Counted from the first letter of the stretch, positions 40,605 through 49,436 are shown. The stretch is 64,000 bases of DNA from JANNMJ01 sp031426455 (GCA_031426455.1 JANPLI010000055.1:16552-80551), one strand, 5' to 3'. The notes: a model not told the origin generated them from the sequence alone. Program-made: numbers and translations.

Positions 40605-41843
40605 CTACTTAAACGCCGGAATCCCCGTCACGTCCATCCCCGTGATCAGCAGGTGGATATCGTGCGTTCCCTCGTAGGTGATCACCGATTCCAGGTTCAT
40701 CATATGGCGCATAATCGGGTATTCGCCGGTGATGCCCATTCCGCCGTGAATCTGGCGGGCTTCGCGGGCAATGTGCAGCGCCATATCCACGGAGTTGCGC
40801 TTGGCCATCGAAATCTGCGCCGTGGTGGCTTTGCCCTCGTTCTTGAGAACGCCCAGGCGCCAGGCCATCAGTTGGGCCTTCGTGATTTCGGTGATCATCT
40901 CGGCCAGCTTGCGCTGCGTAAGCTGAAAAGCGGCAATCGGCTTGTCGAACTGGATGCGCTGGAGCGAGTACTTCAGCGCCGACTCGTAGCAATCGATGGC
41001 CGCCCCGATGGCGCCCCACGCAATGCCAAAACGCGCCGAGTCGAGGCACGAGAGCGGGCCCTTCAAGCCATCGACGTTGGGCAGAATGTTTTCCTTCGGG
41101 ATTTTCACGTTATCGAACACCAGTTCCCCGGTGATCGAGGCGCGCAGGCTCCACTTGTTGTGAATTTCGGGGGCCGTGAAGCCTTCCATCCCTTTCTCCA
41201 CGATAACGCCCCGGATACGGCCGTTGTCATCCTTGGCCCAGACCACCGCCACCTGGCTTTGCGGCGAATTCGATATCCAGAGCTTGGCGCCATTCAGGAG
41301 GTAATAATCGCCCATATCTTTGATATTGGTCGTCATTCCGCCGGGGTTCGAGCCGTAGTCCGGCTCCGTCAAGCCAAAGCAGCCGAGCCACTCGCCGGAG
41401 GCCAGCTTGGGCAGGTACTTGCGGCGCTGTTCCTCGGAGCCGTAGGCGTAGATCGGGAACATCACCAGCGACCCCTGCACCGAGGCCGTGGAGCGCATTC
41501 CGGAGTCGCCGCGCTCAATTTCCTGCATAATCAGGCCGTAGGAGATGTAATCCATCCCGCCACCGCCGTACTCCACCGGAATCGTGGGGCCGAACGCCCC
41601 TACCTCGCCGAATTTGCGGACGATCTCGCTTGGAAAATGCGCCTGCTGGGCCCACTGCTCAATATTGGGCGAGATTTCGCGCTTTACGAAGTCGCGGATA
41701 CTCTGCCGCACCAGCAAGTGCTCTTCAGTGAGTAGCCCGTCGAGGTCAAAATAATCGGTAAAACCGTTGGCATTGGTAGAACCGGGGCGGCGCGCGGCCG
41801 TAGCCGTTTTGGCGGGCGAGAGAACGTCAGCTTGCGAAGACAT
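40605..41843 (-). CDS. Acyl-CoA dehydrogenase, glutaryl-CoA-dehydrogenase-like
   Basis: FAD enzyme of 412 residues from the ATG at 41843. It has the acyl-CoA dehydrogenase core (FGLTEPDYGSNPGGMTT; the Gly-rich IHGGMGITGEYPIMRH) and the catalytic glutamate in VITYEGTHDIHLLITG, whose flanks match glutaryl-CoA dehydrogenases, which decarboxylate glutaryl-CoA to crotonyl-CoA in lysine and tryptophan degradation. No other genes of that pathway are adjacent. Its 3' end has a displaced second copy at 39275-39349. Confidence 0.9.
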   Translation of the reverse strand: MSSQADVLSPAKTATAARRPGSTNANGFTDYFDLDGLLTEEHLLVRQSIRDFVKREISPNIEQWAQQAHFPSEIVRKFGEVGAFGPTIPVEYGGGGMDYISYGLIMQEIERGDSGMRSTASVQGSLVMFPIYAYGSEEQRRKYLPKLASGEWLGCFGLTEPDYGSNPGGMTTNIKDMGDYYLLNGAKLWISNSPQSQVAVVWAKDDNGRIRGVIVEKGMEGFTAPEIHNKWSLRASITGELVFDNVKIPKENILPNVDGLKGPLSCLDSARFGIAWGAIGAAIDCYESALKYSLQRIQFDKPIAAFQLTQRKLAEMITEITKAQLMAWRLGVLKNEGKATTAQISMAKRNSVDMALHIAREARQIHGGMGITGEYPIMRHMMNLESVITYEGTHDIHLLITGMDVTGIPAFK

Positions 41844-41887
41844 CTGGTACGAAAAGAGGTTGATGGTCAGGGTTGGTTTTGACAACC

Positions 41888-41895
41888 CAAAATTA
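41888..41895 (-). promoter_or_regulatory. Predicted -7 promoter element for the acyl-CoA dehydrogenase gene
   Basis: The minus strand reads TAATTTTG, an exact match to TAnnTTTG, 44 bases upstream of the start. Confidence 0.55.
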
Positions 41896-42039
41896 CAACA
41901 CCCCAACCGGCCGGGCGGCAAGTGGGTTTCGGACAAAAGCGGCCGTCTGGCTATGTTCCCCCAACAGGCGCCTCTGCTCGGCATTATCAGGCCGCTTCCT
42001 GCTACCTTGTGACTTGCCCCATTATTCCCAGGCTACCCG

Positions 42040-42696
42040 GTGCTCCTTCTGCTCGCTCATTTCCTTGTACTGCTGGCCCCGCCCGACACGCTCCAACTGC
42101 CCGGCGGAGTCGTTCGGGTACTCGCTACGGATAGAAATGAATTTGAAAACGCCCCCCGTCCCCGCCTGATCAACTCGTTGCGGCGGGATTTTTCGGAGCG
42201 CAAGCAGTTTGCCGACGAAGACAAACGGGTCGTCCGCAAGGGGAATAAACTGATCCTGCACCCCAGCGACGGGCCGGTCGTCACCCTCACCACCGGTATC
42301 GCGTCCGGCGACGACGTAATGGACGACACGCACTACGTTTTCCTCAAAGCACTACCCCAGATTCACCAATGGCTCATCGAAGGCGGCACTAACGACTATG
42401 TCTTCTATTGCCTGATCGACCAAAAAACCGGCAAACAGCACGAGCTACCCGGTTACCCTATCTTCTCCCCTTCCAACCAACAGTTTGCCTGCGCGATGCG
42501 CCTGGGCCGGAGCGAAGGCGGCCTGGAAGTCTGGCAACTCAACGCGCAGCAAGAGCCGGTGCTGCAATGGCGCCGCACAGGCTGGGAAATCCGCGCCGTG
42601 CGGTGGGCCGATGAGCAAAACCTGCTACTGGCCTACCCGTTCTACGTGGGCTATCAGGAGAAAACAGCTTACGCCCGGCTGCAATTGCCGAGGTAG
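42040..42696 (+). CDS. Secreted hypothetical protein
   Basis: A 218-residue protein starting with GTG at 42040 and a hydrophobic signal-like N-terminus (LLLLAHFLVLLAPP). The mature part has no family I know; it includes SGDDVMDDTHYVFLKALPQIHQWL and IFSPSNQQFACAMRLG, suggesting a beta-rich soluble fold. It stands alone between the acyl-CoA dehydrogenase and an AT-rich gene. Confidence 0.7.
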   Translation: MLLLLAHFLVLLAPPDTLQLPGGVVRVLATDRNEFENAPRPRLINSLRRDFSERKQFADEDKRVVRKGNKLILHPSDGPVVTLTTGIASGDDVMDDTHYVFLKALPQIHQWLIEGGTNDYVFYCLIDQKTGKQHELPGYPIFSPSNQQFACAMRLGRSEGGLEVWQLNAQQEPVLQWRRTGWEIRAVRWADEQNLLLAYPFYVGYQEKTAYARLQLPR

Positions 42697-42805
42697 GCCC
42701 GGCAGAGCTAGCGTGGGATAATAAAAGCTAATTTAAACTAGCAAAGACCACTTGAGCGAGGTGGCTTTATGTCTTAGGCATTGTGACACTTGGCGAAATA
42801 ATTTT

Positions 42806-43339
42806 TTACCGTTTGTGCCAATCGCTCAGATCGCCTGTCCTCCACATATCATTGTTATACCACATAACATCCGGCTGATTTTTAACTACATCAGGTCGCA
42901 TCTTACGCTGAACAGGCGGTTCTTCTGGATGAAACCACTGATTGATCAGACATACAGGGCGAAAGGGAACTAGCTTTTTTGCAGTGTTCAAAGGCGGCTG
43001 CCAAATGTAAATCAGGCAGTGTTCAACCCATTCAAGCAAATCACGAGTGTAGCCTATCGGATACACAATTTGGCCTATCCAAATTTCTTTAGTTTCAGGT
43101 CGAATTCCCTGATTGGTAGGATGTGAACCATTTGTTAAGCGCGATTTGAAAGATTTTTCGGTAATCCCAAAATACTTGACCCAGGCCTTCTTCTGGTACT
43201 TAGCACGACCTGTAACCATATACAGTCCGTTACTGCATTCAATCCTGCCCAGTTCTTCTATTTTGAACGGGCCGCGCCAATGAACAATTGTCACGTTTAA
43301 GGCGAACAGTTGCGGCATTTTACCTATAAAATTGTCCAT
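42806..43339 (-). CDS. GIY-YIG-like nuclease domain protein
   Basis: A 177-residue protein, clearly AT-richer than its neighbours. Residues about 38-118 follow the GIY-YIG plan: GLY (38-40), YFG (56-58) in place of YIG, Arg67 in SRLTN, His73, Glu106 in EWVEHCLIYIWQPPLN ending with Asn118. The rest has no known domain. Stand-alone GIY-YIG proteins may be repair or mobile-element nucleases; no partner is seen. It lies just downstream of the ribosomal operon terminator. Confidence 0.55.
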   Translation of the reverse strand: MDNFIGKMPQLFALNVTIVHWRGPFKIEELGRIECSNGLYMVTGRAKYQKKAWVKYFGITEKSFKSRLTNGSHPTNQGIRPETKEIWIGQIVYPIGYTRDLLEWVEHCLIYIWQPPLNTAKKLVPFRPVCLINQWFHPEEPPVQRKMRPDVVKNQPDVMWYNNDMWRTGDLSDWHKR

Positions 43340-43370
43340 TTTGCCGGTTATTTAGAAACGAATTTAAGAC

Positions 43371-43408
43371 AAAAATGCCCACCGAAGCACAAAGCTTCGG
43401 TGGGCATT
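43371..43408 (-). terminator. Terminator of the ribosomal protein/rpoA/rplQ cluster
   Basis: AATGCCCACCGAAGC (43374-43388) pairs exactly with GCTTCGGTGGGCATT (43394-43408) around a 5-base loop, and on the minus strand a T-run follows the stem. It lies 25 bases past the rplQ stop. Confidence 0.92.
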
Positions 43409-43433
43409 CTCTTTATTTAGCGTTACTGGCAGC

Positions 43434-43955
43434 TTACGCAGCCGGCGCGTCGGTCGTGGTGGCAGCAGCGGCATCGGCGGCTGGCGCTTCCGTGACGGTA
43501 GCGTCCGCAGCAGCGCCTTTACCGGAACTCCGGCGCGAACGACGGGTGCGGCCTTTAGCTTCCTGGGCTTCGGTGGCCGCCTCGACGGTGAAGTCGTTGT
43601 AGTCCACCAGCTCAATCACGCACAGGTCGGCATTGTCGCCGAGGCGCTTTTCGCCGAGCTTGATGATGCGGGTATAGCCGCCGGGGCGGTTGGCCACGCG
43701 GCCAGCCACATCGTCGAACAGCTCTTTCACCGACTCCTTGTTCATCAGGTAGCTGAACACGGTACGGCGCGAGTGCGTCGAGTCGGTTTTGGATTTATTG
43801 ATCAGCGGCTCCACGAAGCCGCGCAGCGCGCGGGCTTTCGCCACGGTGGTCGAGATCCGCTTGTGCAGGATCAACGAGGAAGCCATATTCGACAGCAGCG
43901 CGCTGCGGTGCGAGGCCGTGCGGCCCAGGTGATTATTTTTTTTACCGTGACGCAT
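43434..43955 (-). CDS. rplQ: 50S ribosomal protein L17
   Basis: Large-subunit protein bL17, 173 residues. The conserved part MRHGKKNNHLGRTASHRSALLSNM through TRIIKLGEKRLGDNADLCVIELVDYN is followed by a low-complexity Ala/Thr tail of about 45 residues, which is longer than the usual 115-130-residue protein but common in this phylum. Last gene of the cluster, followed by a terminator. Confidence 0.98.
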   Translation of the reverse strand: MRHGKKNNHLGRTASHRSALLSNMASSLILHKRISTTVAKARALRGFVEPLINKSKTDSTHSRRTVFSYLMNKESVKELFDDVAGRVANRPGGYTRIIKLGEKRLGDNADLCVIELVDYNDFTVEAATEAQEAKGRTRRSRRSSGKGAAADATVTEAPAADAAAATTTDAPAA

Positions 43956-44080
43956 AATGGTCTAAGCGGCAAGCCGTCAGCTTCAAGCTGCGAGCTGCGA
44001 TGATTTTAAAAATGAACGACTGGCAAGCAAACGCTTCCGGCTGCCGTGCAGCTTGAAGCTTACCGCTTGCGGCTTCCCAA
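43956..44080. repeat. Intergenic tandem-word palindrome (word CAGCTTCAAGC)
   Basis: The spacer between rpoA and rplQ carries degenerate words such as GCCGTCAGCTTCAAGC and GCAGCTTGAAGCTTACCG, which are complementary and can fold into a hairpin. It is one of several such palindromes within this operon. Confidence 0.6.
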
Positions 44081-45070
44081 TTAGTCTTGCTCCAGCCGAT
44101 ACTTGGCCACGTCCATTCCGAACGTCAGCCCTTTTTCGGCCACCAGATTTTCCAGCTCCGTCAGGCTCTTCTTGCCGAAGTTGCGGAATTTCATCATCTC
44201 CGACAGGTCGAGCTTCACCAGTTCGCCCAACGACTTCACTTCCGCCGCTTTCAGGCAGTTGTAAGCGCGCACCGACAGACCGAGGTCTTCCAGCGACGTT
44301 TTCAGCGTCTTGCGCATCGCCATCGTCTCTTCGTCCACGGCCAGCGTTTCCACCGGACGGGGCGCCTGAATCTGCATCGTCTGGTCCGAGAACAGCGAGA
44401 AGTGCTGAATCAGGATCGCGGCTGCGCCTTTCAGCGCTTCTTCCGGATGAATCGAGCCATCGGTCTGGATATCCAGCACGAGCTTCTCGTAGTCGGTTTT
44501 CTGCTCCACACGGGTGTTTTCCACCGCGTACTTGACGTTCTTGATCGGCGTGTAGATCGAGTCGATCGCAATAACACCGATCACGGAGTCGTTCGCCTTA
44601 TTCTCTTCAGCCGGCACGTAGCCCCGGCCTTTGGCGATGGTCAGCTCCAGTTCCAGCGACTTGCTGGCGTCCAGATGGCAAATGATATGGTCCGGATTCA
44701 GCACCTCGAAGCCAATCATCGCCGCGTTGAAGTCGCGCGCCGTCAGCGTGTCTTTGCCGCTGACGCTAACCGTCACGCGGTCTTCCACGGCCTCGTTGAT
44801 TTTCTTCAACCGCACCATCTTCAGGTTGAGGATGATTTCGGCCACATCCTCCACCACGCCCTCGATAGTTGAGAACTCGTGCAGCACCGTCGGAATCCGC
44901 ACCGAAGTGAAGGCATATCCTTCGAGCGACGACAGCAGAATACGCCGCAGGGCGTTCCCAATCGTTACGCCGTAGCCCTTTTCGAGCGGCTTAAATTCAA
45001 ACGTGCCACGAAAGTCGTCGGATTTCTCCATCACGACGCGGTCGGGCATCTGGAAAGCTAAAATGGCCAT
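44081..45070 (-). CDS. rpoA: RNA polymerase subunit alpha
   Basis: RNA polymerase alpha subunit, 329 residues, with the N-terminal assembly domain (FEFKPLEKGYGVTIGNALRRILLSS) and the C-terminal DNA-binding domain (LEDLGLSVRAYNCLKAAEV ... NFGKKSLTELENLV). Between rpsD and rplQ as usual. Confidence 0.99.
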   Translation of the reverse strand: MAILAFQMPDRVVMEKSDDFRGTFEFKPLEKGYGVTIGNALRRILLSSLEGYAFTSVRIPTVLHEFSTIEGVVEDVAEIILNLKMVRLKKINEAVEDRVTVSVSGKDTLTARDFNAAMIGFEVLNPDHIICHLDASKSLELELTIAKGRGYVPAEENKANDSVIGVIAIDSIYTPIKNVKYAVENTRVEQKTDYEKLVLDIQTDGSIHPEEALKGAAAILIQHFSLFSDQTMQIQAPRPVETLAVDEETMAMRKTLKTSLEDLGLSVRAYNCLKAAEVKSLGELVKLDLSEMMKFRNFGKKSLTELENLVAEKGLTFGMDVAKYRLEQD

Positions 45071-45095
45071 TTGCTAAAAGAAAGGTCTTGTTTAT

Positions 45096-45187
45096 TTTTT
45101 TGGTTTCTAGTTTATGGTTTACCGTTTTTAGTTGCTTGTTCGCGATTTAAACGAACGACCAAAAACTATAAACTACAAACCAAAAAC
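45096..45187. repeat. Intergenic tandem-word palindrome (words GGTTTCTAGTTTATG and complement)
   Basis: The rpsD-rpoA spacer has GGTTTCTAGTTTATGGTTT on the left and AAACTATAAACTACAAACC on the right, complementary with two mismatches. This places a large AT-rich hairpin inside an essential operon. Confidence 0.75.
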
Positions 45188-45264
45188 ATCTCTGCCCGAA
45201 CATAACGCCGACTCCGGCCCTTTCCACGCACGCAGAAAGGGCCGGAGCCGCGTCAGGGGCTTCC

Positions 45265-45870
45265 TTACTTCGAGTACAGTTCGACGATCAGCTGCTCCTG
45301 GATACGCTCCGGGATCTGATCGCGCGTCGGATACTGGTTCAGCCGACCGCTCATCTCGGACGTGTTCCATTCAAGCCACACGTAAGCGCGGGCGTTGCGG
45401 CCCGCCAGAGAGGTCGTGATGGCTTCCAGTGACTTCGATTTCTCGCGCACCGCCACCACGTCGCCGGGCTTCAGGTGGTACGACGGAATGTTCACCACTT
45501 CGCCATTGACCGTGATGTGCTTGTGCAACACCAACTGACGGGCACCACGGCGCGTCGGCGACACGCCCAGGCGGTACACCGTATTGTCGAGGCGTGATTC
45601 AAGCAGGGCCAACAGGTTTTCACCCGTGATGCCCTTCTGACGGGCAGCCTTGTCGAACAGGTTGGCAAATTGCTTCTCAAGTACTCCGTAGATGTACTTG
45701 GCTTTCTGCTTTTCCATCAACTGGACGGCGTACTCCGACTGCTTCTTGCGGCGGCCGCGGCCGTGCATTCCCGGAGGATAAGCTTTCTTGGCGAGGGCCT
45801 TGCTCGGGCCGAAGATCGGCTCCCCGAAGCGACGGGCAATTTTGGATTTCGGGCCGGTATAACGTGCCAT
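45265..45870 (-). CDS. rpsD: 30S ribosomal protein S4
   Basis: Primary rRNA-binding protein uS4, 201 residues, starting MARYTGPKSKIARRFGEPIFG and containing the S4 RNA-binding domain (ESRLDNTVYRLGVSPTRRGARQLVLHKHI). Upstream of rpoA, which is its standard position. Confidence 0.99.
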   Translation of the reverse strand: MARYTGPKSKIARRFGEPIFGPSKALAKKAYPPGMHGRGRRKKQSEYAVQLMEKQKAKYIYGVLEKQFANLFDKAARQKGITGENLLALLESRLDNTVYRLGVSPTRRGARQLVLHKHITVNGEVVNIPSYHLKPGDVVAVREKSKSLEAITTSLAGRNARAYVWLEWNTSEMSGRLNQYPTRDQIPERIQEQLIVELYSK

Positions 45871-45932
45871 TCTCCGAAACTCTTCTTTTTAATTCGATAA
45901 CAACAAAACTCAGATGAAGCGCGAGGCGTGGA

Positions 45933-46328
45933 TTACACGCGGCGGCGCTTCGGCGGACGGCAGCCGTTGTGCGGCATCGGCGTCACGTCACGGATCACGG
46001 TCACCTCGATGCCCGCGTTCTGCACCGTACGGATCGCAGATTCGCGACCGGCGCCGGGGCCTTTTACGAACACCTCGCACTTACGCATCCCGGCCTCGTG
46101 GGCCACTTTAGCGCAGTCCGTTGCTGCCATCTGGGCAGCATATGGCGTGTTCTTTTTCGAGCCACGGAAGCCCATCTTGCCGGCTGAAGCCCACGAGATG
46201 ACCTGCCCGTTGTTGTTGGTGATCGAAATGATAATATTATTGAAGCTGGACTTGATGTGAACCTGACCGACAGGTTCCACCACCACCACGCGCTTCTTGG
46301 CTTTGTCTTTACGCTTTGCTTGGGCCAT
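45933..46328 (-). CDS. rpsK: 30S ribosomal protein S11
   Basis: uS11, 131 residues starting at the ATG at 46328 (MAQAKRKDKAKKRVVVVEP); the longer frame upstream is not conserved. Core IISITNNNGQVISWASAGKMGFRGSKKNTPYAA and the C-terminal RDVTPMPHNGCRPPKRRRV are intact. Confidence 0.98.
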   Translation of the reverse strand: MAQAKRKDKAKKRVVVVEPVGQVHIKSSFNNIIISITNNNGQVISWASAGKMGFRGSKKNTPYAAQMAATDCAKVAHEAGMRKCEVFVKGPGAGRESAIRTVQNAGIEVTVIRDVTPMPHNGCRPPKRRRV

Positions 46329-46416
46329 TGGTCTGCTGTGCTGAATTTGAGCGGCGGCTAACGGCAATAGGTACTTCTCAGTAGCTATTGCCGCTGGCCG
46401 ACAGTCGGTTTACGCC

Positions 46417-46794
46417 TTACTTGGTTGCCTTCTTCTTGTTGGCCACCGTCTTCCGCTTGCCCTTACGGGTTCGCGTGTTATTTTTCGTGCGTTGCCCACG
46501 CACCGGCAAGCCTTTGCGATGACGCAGACCGCGATAGCAGCCAATGTCCATCAAACGCTTGATATTCAACTGTACCTCTGAGCGCAGCACTCCCTCCGTT
46601 TTGTGTTCGGCGGCGATAATATTCCGGACGGCAGTGGCTTCCGCCTCTGACCATTCCTTCACTTTCTTGTCTTCGCTGATACCGGCCTTCTCCAGGATCG
46701 TCCCGGCAAGGTTCCGGCCGATGCCGAAGATGTACGTTAGCGAGATTACACCCCGTTTATTATCCGGGATATCAACACCTGCAATTCTAGCCAT
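46417..46794 (-). CDS. rpsM: 30S ribosomal protein S13
   Basis: uS13, 125 residues (MARIAGVDIPDNKRGVISLTYIFGIG ... GLRHRKGLPVRGQRTKNNTRTRKGKRK), in the normal order before rpsK. Confidence 0.99.
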   Translation of the reverse strand: MARIAGVDIPDNKRGVISLTYIFGIGRNLAGTILEKAGISEDKKVKEWSEAEATAVRNIIAAEHKTEGVLRSEVQLNIKRLMDIGCYRGLRHRKGLPVRGQRTKNNTRTRKGKRKTVANKKKATK

Positions 46795-46814
46795 TTTACT
46801 CTTTGTGTGGGGAA

Positions 46815-46931
46815 CTACCCTTGACGTTGCTTGTAGCGGGGATTCTTCTTGTTGATCACGTAAAGTTTACCATTACGACGAACCAACTTGCAGTCCACGC
46901 TACGCTTTTTGATGGACGTTTTGACTTTCAT
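46815..46931 (-). CDS. rpmJ: 50S ribosomal protein L36
   Basis: A 38-residue bL36 (MKVKTSIKKRSVDCKLVRRN ... NPRYKQRQG), between infA and rpsM. Two of the four zinc ligands typical of the zinc form are missing: only one Cys (Cys14) is present, so this is the zinc-free form. Found by reading the 256-base gap between infA and rpsM. Confidence 0.96.
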   Translation of the reverse strand: MKVKTSIKKRSVDCKLVRRNGKLYVINKKNPRYKQRQG

Positions 46932-46984
46932 CTTCGTACTGCTGCTTTTAAGCGGGCGGGAAAAAACCGCCTCACGGCGGGTAA

Positions 46985-47053
46985 AAGTTTATCGTTTACG
47001 GTTTCTGGTTTTTGGTTGCCCTTGTTTAACTAAAAACCACAAACCAAAAACTA
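46985..47053. repeat. Intergenic tandem-word palindrome (words GGTTTCTGGTTTTTGG and complement)
   Basis: GGTTTCTGGTTTTTGGTT on the left is complementary to AACTAAAAACCACAAACC on the right with two mismatches. It lies between rpmJ and infA and overlaps the infA stop slightly. Confidence 0.7.
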
Positions 47054-47269
47054 CTTGTATCGGTACACAATGCGCCCTTTGCTCAGGTCGTAGGGCGACA
47101 TTTCCAGTTTCACCTTATCGCCGGGCAGAATTTTGATGTAGTGCATCCGCATCTTACCCGAGATGTGCGCAATCACCTGATGGCCGTTCTGCAATTCGAC
47201 GCGGAACATCGCGTTGGAGAGGGCTTCCAGGATCGTTCCGTCCTGTTCAATAGAATCGGTTTTCGGCAT
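47051..47269 (-). CDS. infA: Translation initiation factor IF-1
   Basis: IF-1, 72 residues, single S1/OB domain (DGTILEALSNAMFRVELQNG ... KILPGDKVKLEMSPYDLSKGRIVYRYK). Upstream of rpmJ in the usual Bacteroidota order. Confidence 0.99.
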   Translation of the reverse strand: MPKTDSIEQDGTILEALSNAMFRVELQNGHQVIAHISGKMRMHYIKILPGDKVKLEMSPYDLSKGRIVYRYK

Positions 47270-47294
47270 AAGTCGGCAGAGGAAGACGGAAACG

Positions 47295-48074
47295 CTAGAC
47301 GTGCTGCGCTAAGGCTTGCTCGATGTACTCGAAAGAGGTTAAAATCTCGGCTTTTTCCTTGCGGATGACCACCGTATGTTCAAAATGAGCGGAAGGCTTG
47401 CGATCTTTTGTCCGGATTGTCCAGCCGTCCGGCTCCTGGACGACATTCTTGGTACCTAGATTCACCATCGGTTCAATGGCCAGCACCAGTCCCGGCAGTA
47501 GCTGCGGGCCGCTGCCGCGCTTACCGTAATTGGGCACTTCCGGTTTTTCGTGCAAGTTACGCCCGATTCCGTGCCCAACCAGTTCGCGAACAACCCCATA
47601 GCCCCGCTTCTCAACGTAGTGCTGAATGGCGGCACTGACATCACCCAGACGGTTGCCCGCGATGGCTTTCTCAATACCGACGTAGAGCGCAGCCTTGGTA
47701 TCGTCGAGCAACGCCTGCACTTCCGGCTTTACGTCTCCAATCGGATAAGTGTAAGCCGAATCAGCGTGGTAGCCGTTCAAATAAACACCGCAATCGATGG
47801 AGACGATATCACCGCCTTTAAGGCTGTACTGATTCGGAAATCCGTGAACGACGACCGAATTAGTCGAAATGCAGAGGGCTGCCGGAAAATTGTTGTAGCC
47901 TTTAAACGACGGCCGACCTCCGAAGTCACGAATGACTTCTTCTGCCCGCGTGTCCAGTTCCTTTGTCGTGATGCCCTCCCGGATCAAAGCAGCGACCTCG
48001 CCGTGCGCCCGTGCCAATACTTTGGCAGCGGCACGCATCAGTTCAATCTCTTCTTCGGTCTTGTAAAGCAGCAT
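47295..48074 (-). CDS. map: Methionine aminopeptidase type I
   Basis: Removes the initiator methionine from nascent proteins. The 259-residue enzyme has the dinuclear metal ligands: Asp in IVSIDCGVYLNGYHADSAY (two Asp), His in LVGHGIGRNLHEKPEV, Glu in LAIEPMVN and a late Glu in FEHTVVI. It lies between secY and infA, as in many bacteria. Confidence 0.97.
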   Translation of the reverse strand: MLLYKTEEEIELMRAAAKVLARAHGEVAALIREGITTKELDTRAEEVIRDFGGRPSFKGYNNFPAALCISTNSVVVHGFPNQYSLKGGDIVSIDCGVYLNGYHADSAYTYPIGDVKPEVQALLDDTKAALYVGIEKAIAGNRLGDVSAAIQHYVEKRGYGVVRELVGHGIGRNLHEKPEVPNYGKRGSGPQLLPGLVLAIEPMVNLGTKNVVQEPDGWTIRTKDRKPSAHFEHTVVIRKEKAEILTSFEYIEQALAQHV

Positions 48075-48094
48075 TACGACGCAGGAAACAGGAT

Positions 48095-49426
48095 TTACGA
48101 AGCCTGCGAGGCCGCAAAAGCCGCAGCAGGAGTTGCTACGCCCTTAAGCTTACCCGACTTCATCATCCCGTCGTATTGGCGCATCAGACGGTACGATTCT
48201 ACCTGGTTCATCGTGTCCAGTACCACGCCCACCATAATGATGAGCGACGTGCCCCCGAAGAACCGCGAGAACTCGCGCGTCACGCCGAACAACAAGGCGA
48301 TAGCCGGAAAAATGGCGATGAATGCCAAAGCAATCGCTCCCGGCAGCGTGATACGGGTCAGGATTTCATCGATGAATTCCGACGTAGCGAAACCGGGCTT
48401 TACGCCTGGCACGAAACCACCCGACCGCTTGAGATCGTCAGCAATTTGCGTGGGATTCACGCTGATGGCCGTATAGAAGTACGTGAAAACGATGATCAGC
48501 AGCGCGAATACCAAGTTGTAGGCCCACGAGGTGTAATCAGCGAAGAGGGTCACGACCGTAGTAGCCGCATCGTTGGACGTTTTAAAGCGCCCGGCGATAA
48601 TGGCCGGAATGAACATCAGCGACTGCGCAAAGATGATCGGCATCACCCCTGCCGCATTGACTTTCAACGGGATGAACTGCCGTTGGCCCGCAAGCTGAGT
48701 AGTCCCCCCGATCTGCTTGGCGTATTGCACCGGAATCCGGCGTACGGCCTGCGTTAGCATCACAACGGCCATTACCACGAAGAACAGCACGGCCAGTTCG
48801 GCAATGAAGATCAGCGTGCCACCGAGTTCTTTCGCAAGAGCTTCCTGCGCAATGGCACCGGGCAGGCGCGAGACGATTCCGATCATAATCAGCATCGAAA
48901 TCCCGTTGCCGATGCCTTTATCGGTGATTTTTTCGCCGAGCCACATACAGAACATCGTCCCGGCGGTCAGAATCAGCATCGACGAAATTGTGAACAGCGC
49001 CGGGCTGATCATAATCGCGCTGGCTTCAATCGTGGCGACGAAACCGATGGACTGCGCCATCGTGATGGCAATCGTCAGAACGCGCGTGATCTGGTTGATC
49101 TTCTTGCGGCCCGACTCGCCATCCTTCTGCATCTTCTGGAAGTACGGCACTGCTATCGTGAGCAACTGCAACACGATAGATGCCGAGATGTAGGGCATAA
49201 TGCCCAAGGCGAAGATCGAAGCGTGGCTAAATGCGCCGCCGAGCAGCGTATCCAGCAGCCCCAGTACCCCCTGCGCTTCTTTCTGTAAGCGCTGTGGGTT
49301 TACCCCAGGCAGCACAACGTAAGAACCTAGCCGGAAGATGGCGATATAAAACAGCGTATTGAGGATCCGCGTTCGCAGATCCTCAATCGCAAAAATATCC
49401 TTAATCGTTGCAATGAGCTTATTCAT
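48095..49426 (-). CDS. secY: Preprotein translocase subunit SecY
   Basis: Core of the inner-membrane protein-conducting channel, 443 residues with ten predicted membrane helices. Family segments are evident, such as LPGVNPQRL near the N-terminus, ISMLIMIGIVSRLP, and VNAAGVMPIIFAQSLMFIP in the middle. Downstream of rplO. Confidence 0.98.
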   Translation of the reverse strand: MNKLIATIKDIFAIEDLRTRILNTLFYIAIFRLGSYVVLPGVNPQRLQKEAQGVLGLLDTLLGGAFSHASIFALGIMPYISASIVLQLLTIAVPYFQKMQKDGESGRKKINQITRVLTIAITMAQSIGFVATIEASAIMISPALFTISSMLILTAGTMFCMWLGEKITDKGIGNGISMLIMIGIVSRLPGAIAQEALAKELGGTLIFIAELAVLFFVVMAVVMLTQAVRRIPVQYAKQIGGTTQLAGQRQFIPLKVNAAGVMPIIFAQSLMFIPAIIAGRFKTSNDAATTVVTLFADYTSWAYNLVFALLIIVFTYFYTAISVNPTQIADDLKRSGGFVPGVKPGFATSEFIDEILTRITLPGAIALAFIAIFPAIALLFGVTREFSRFFGGTSLIIMVGVVLDTMNQVESYRLMRQYDGMMKSGKLKGVATPAAAFAASQAS

Positions 49427-49436
49427 CCGGGGGCGT

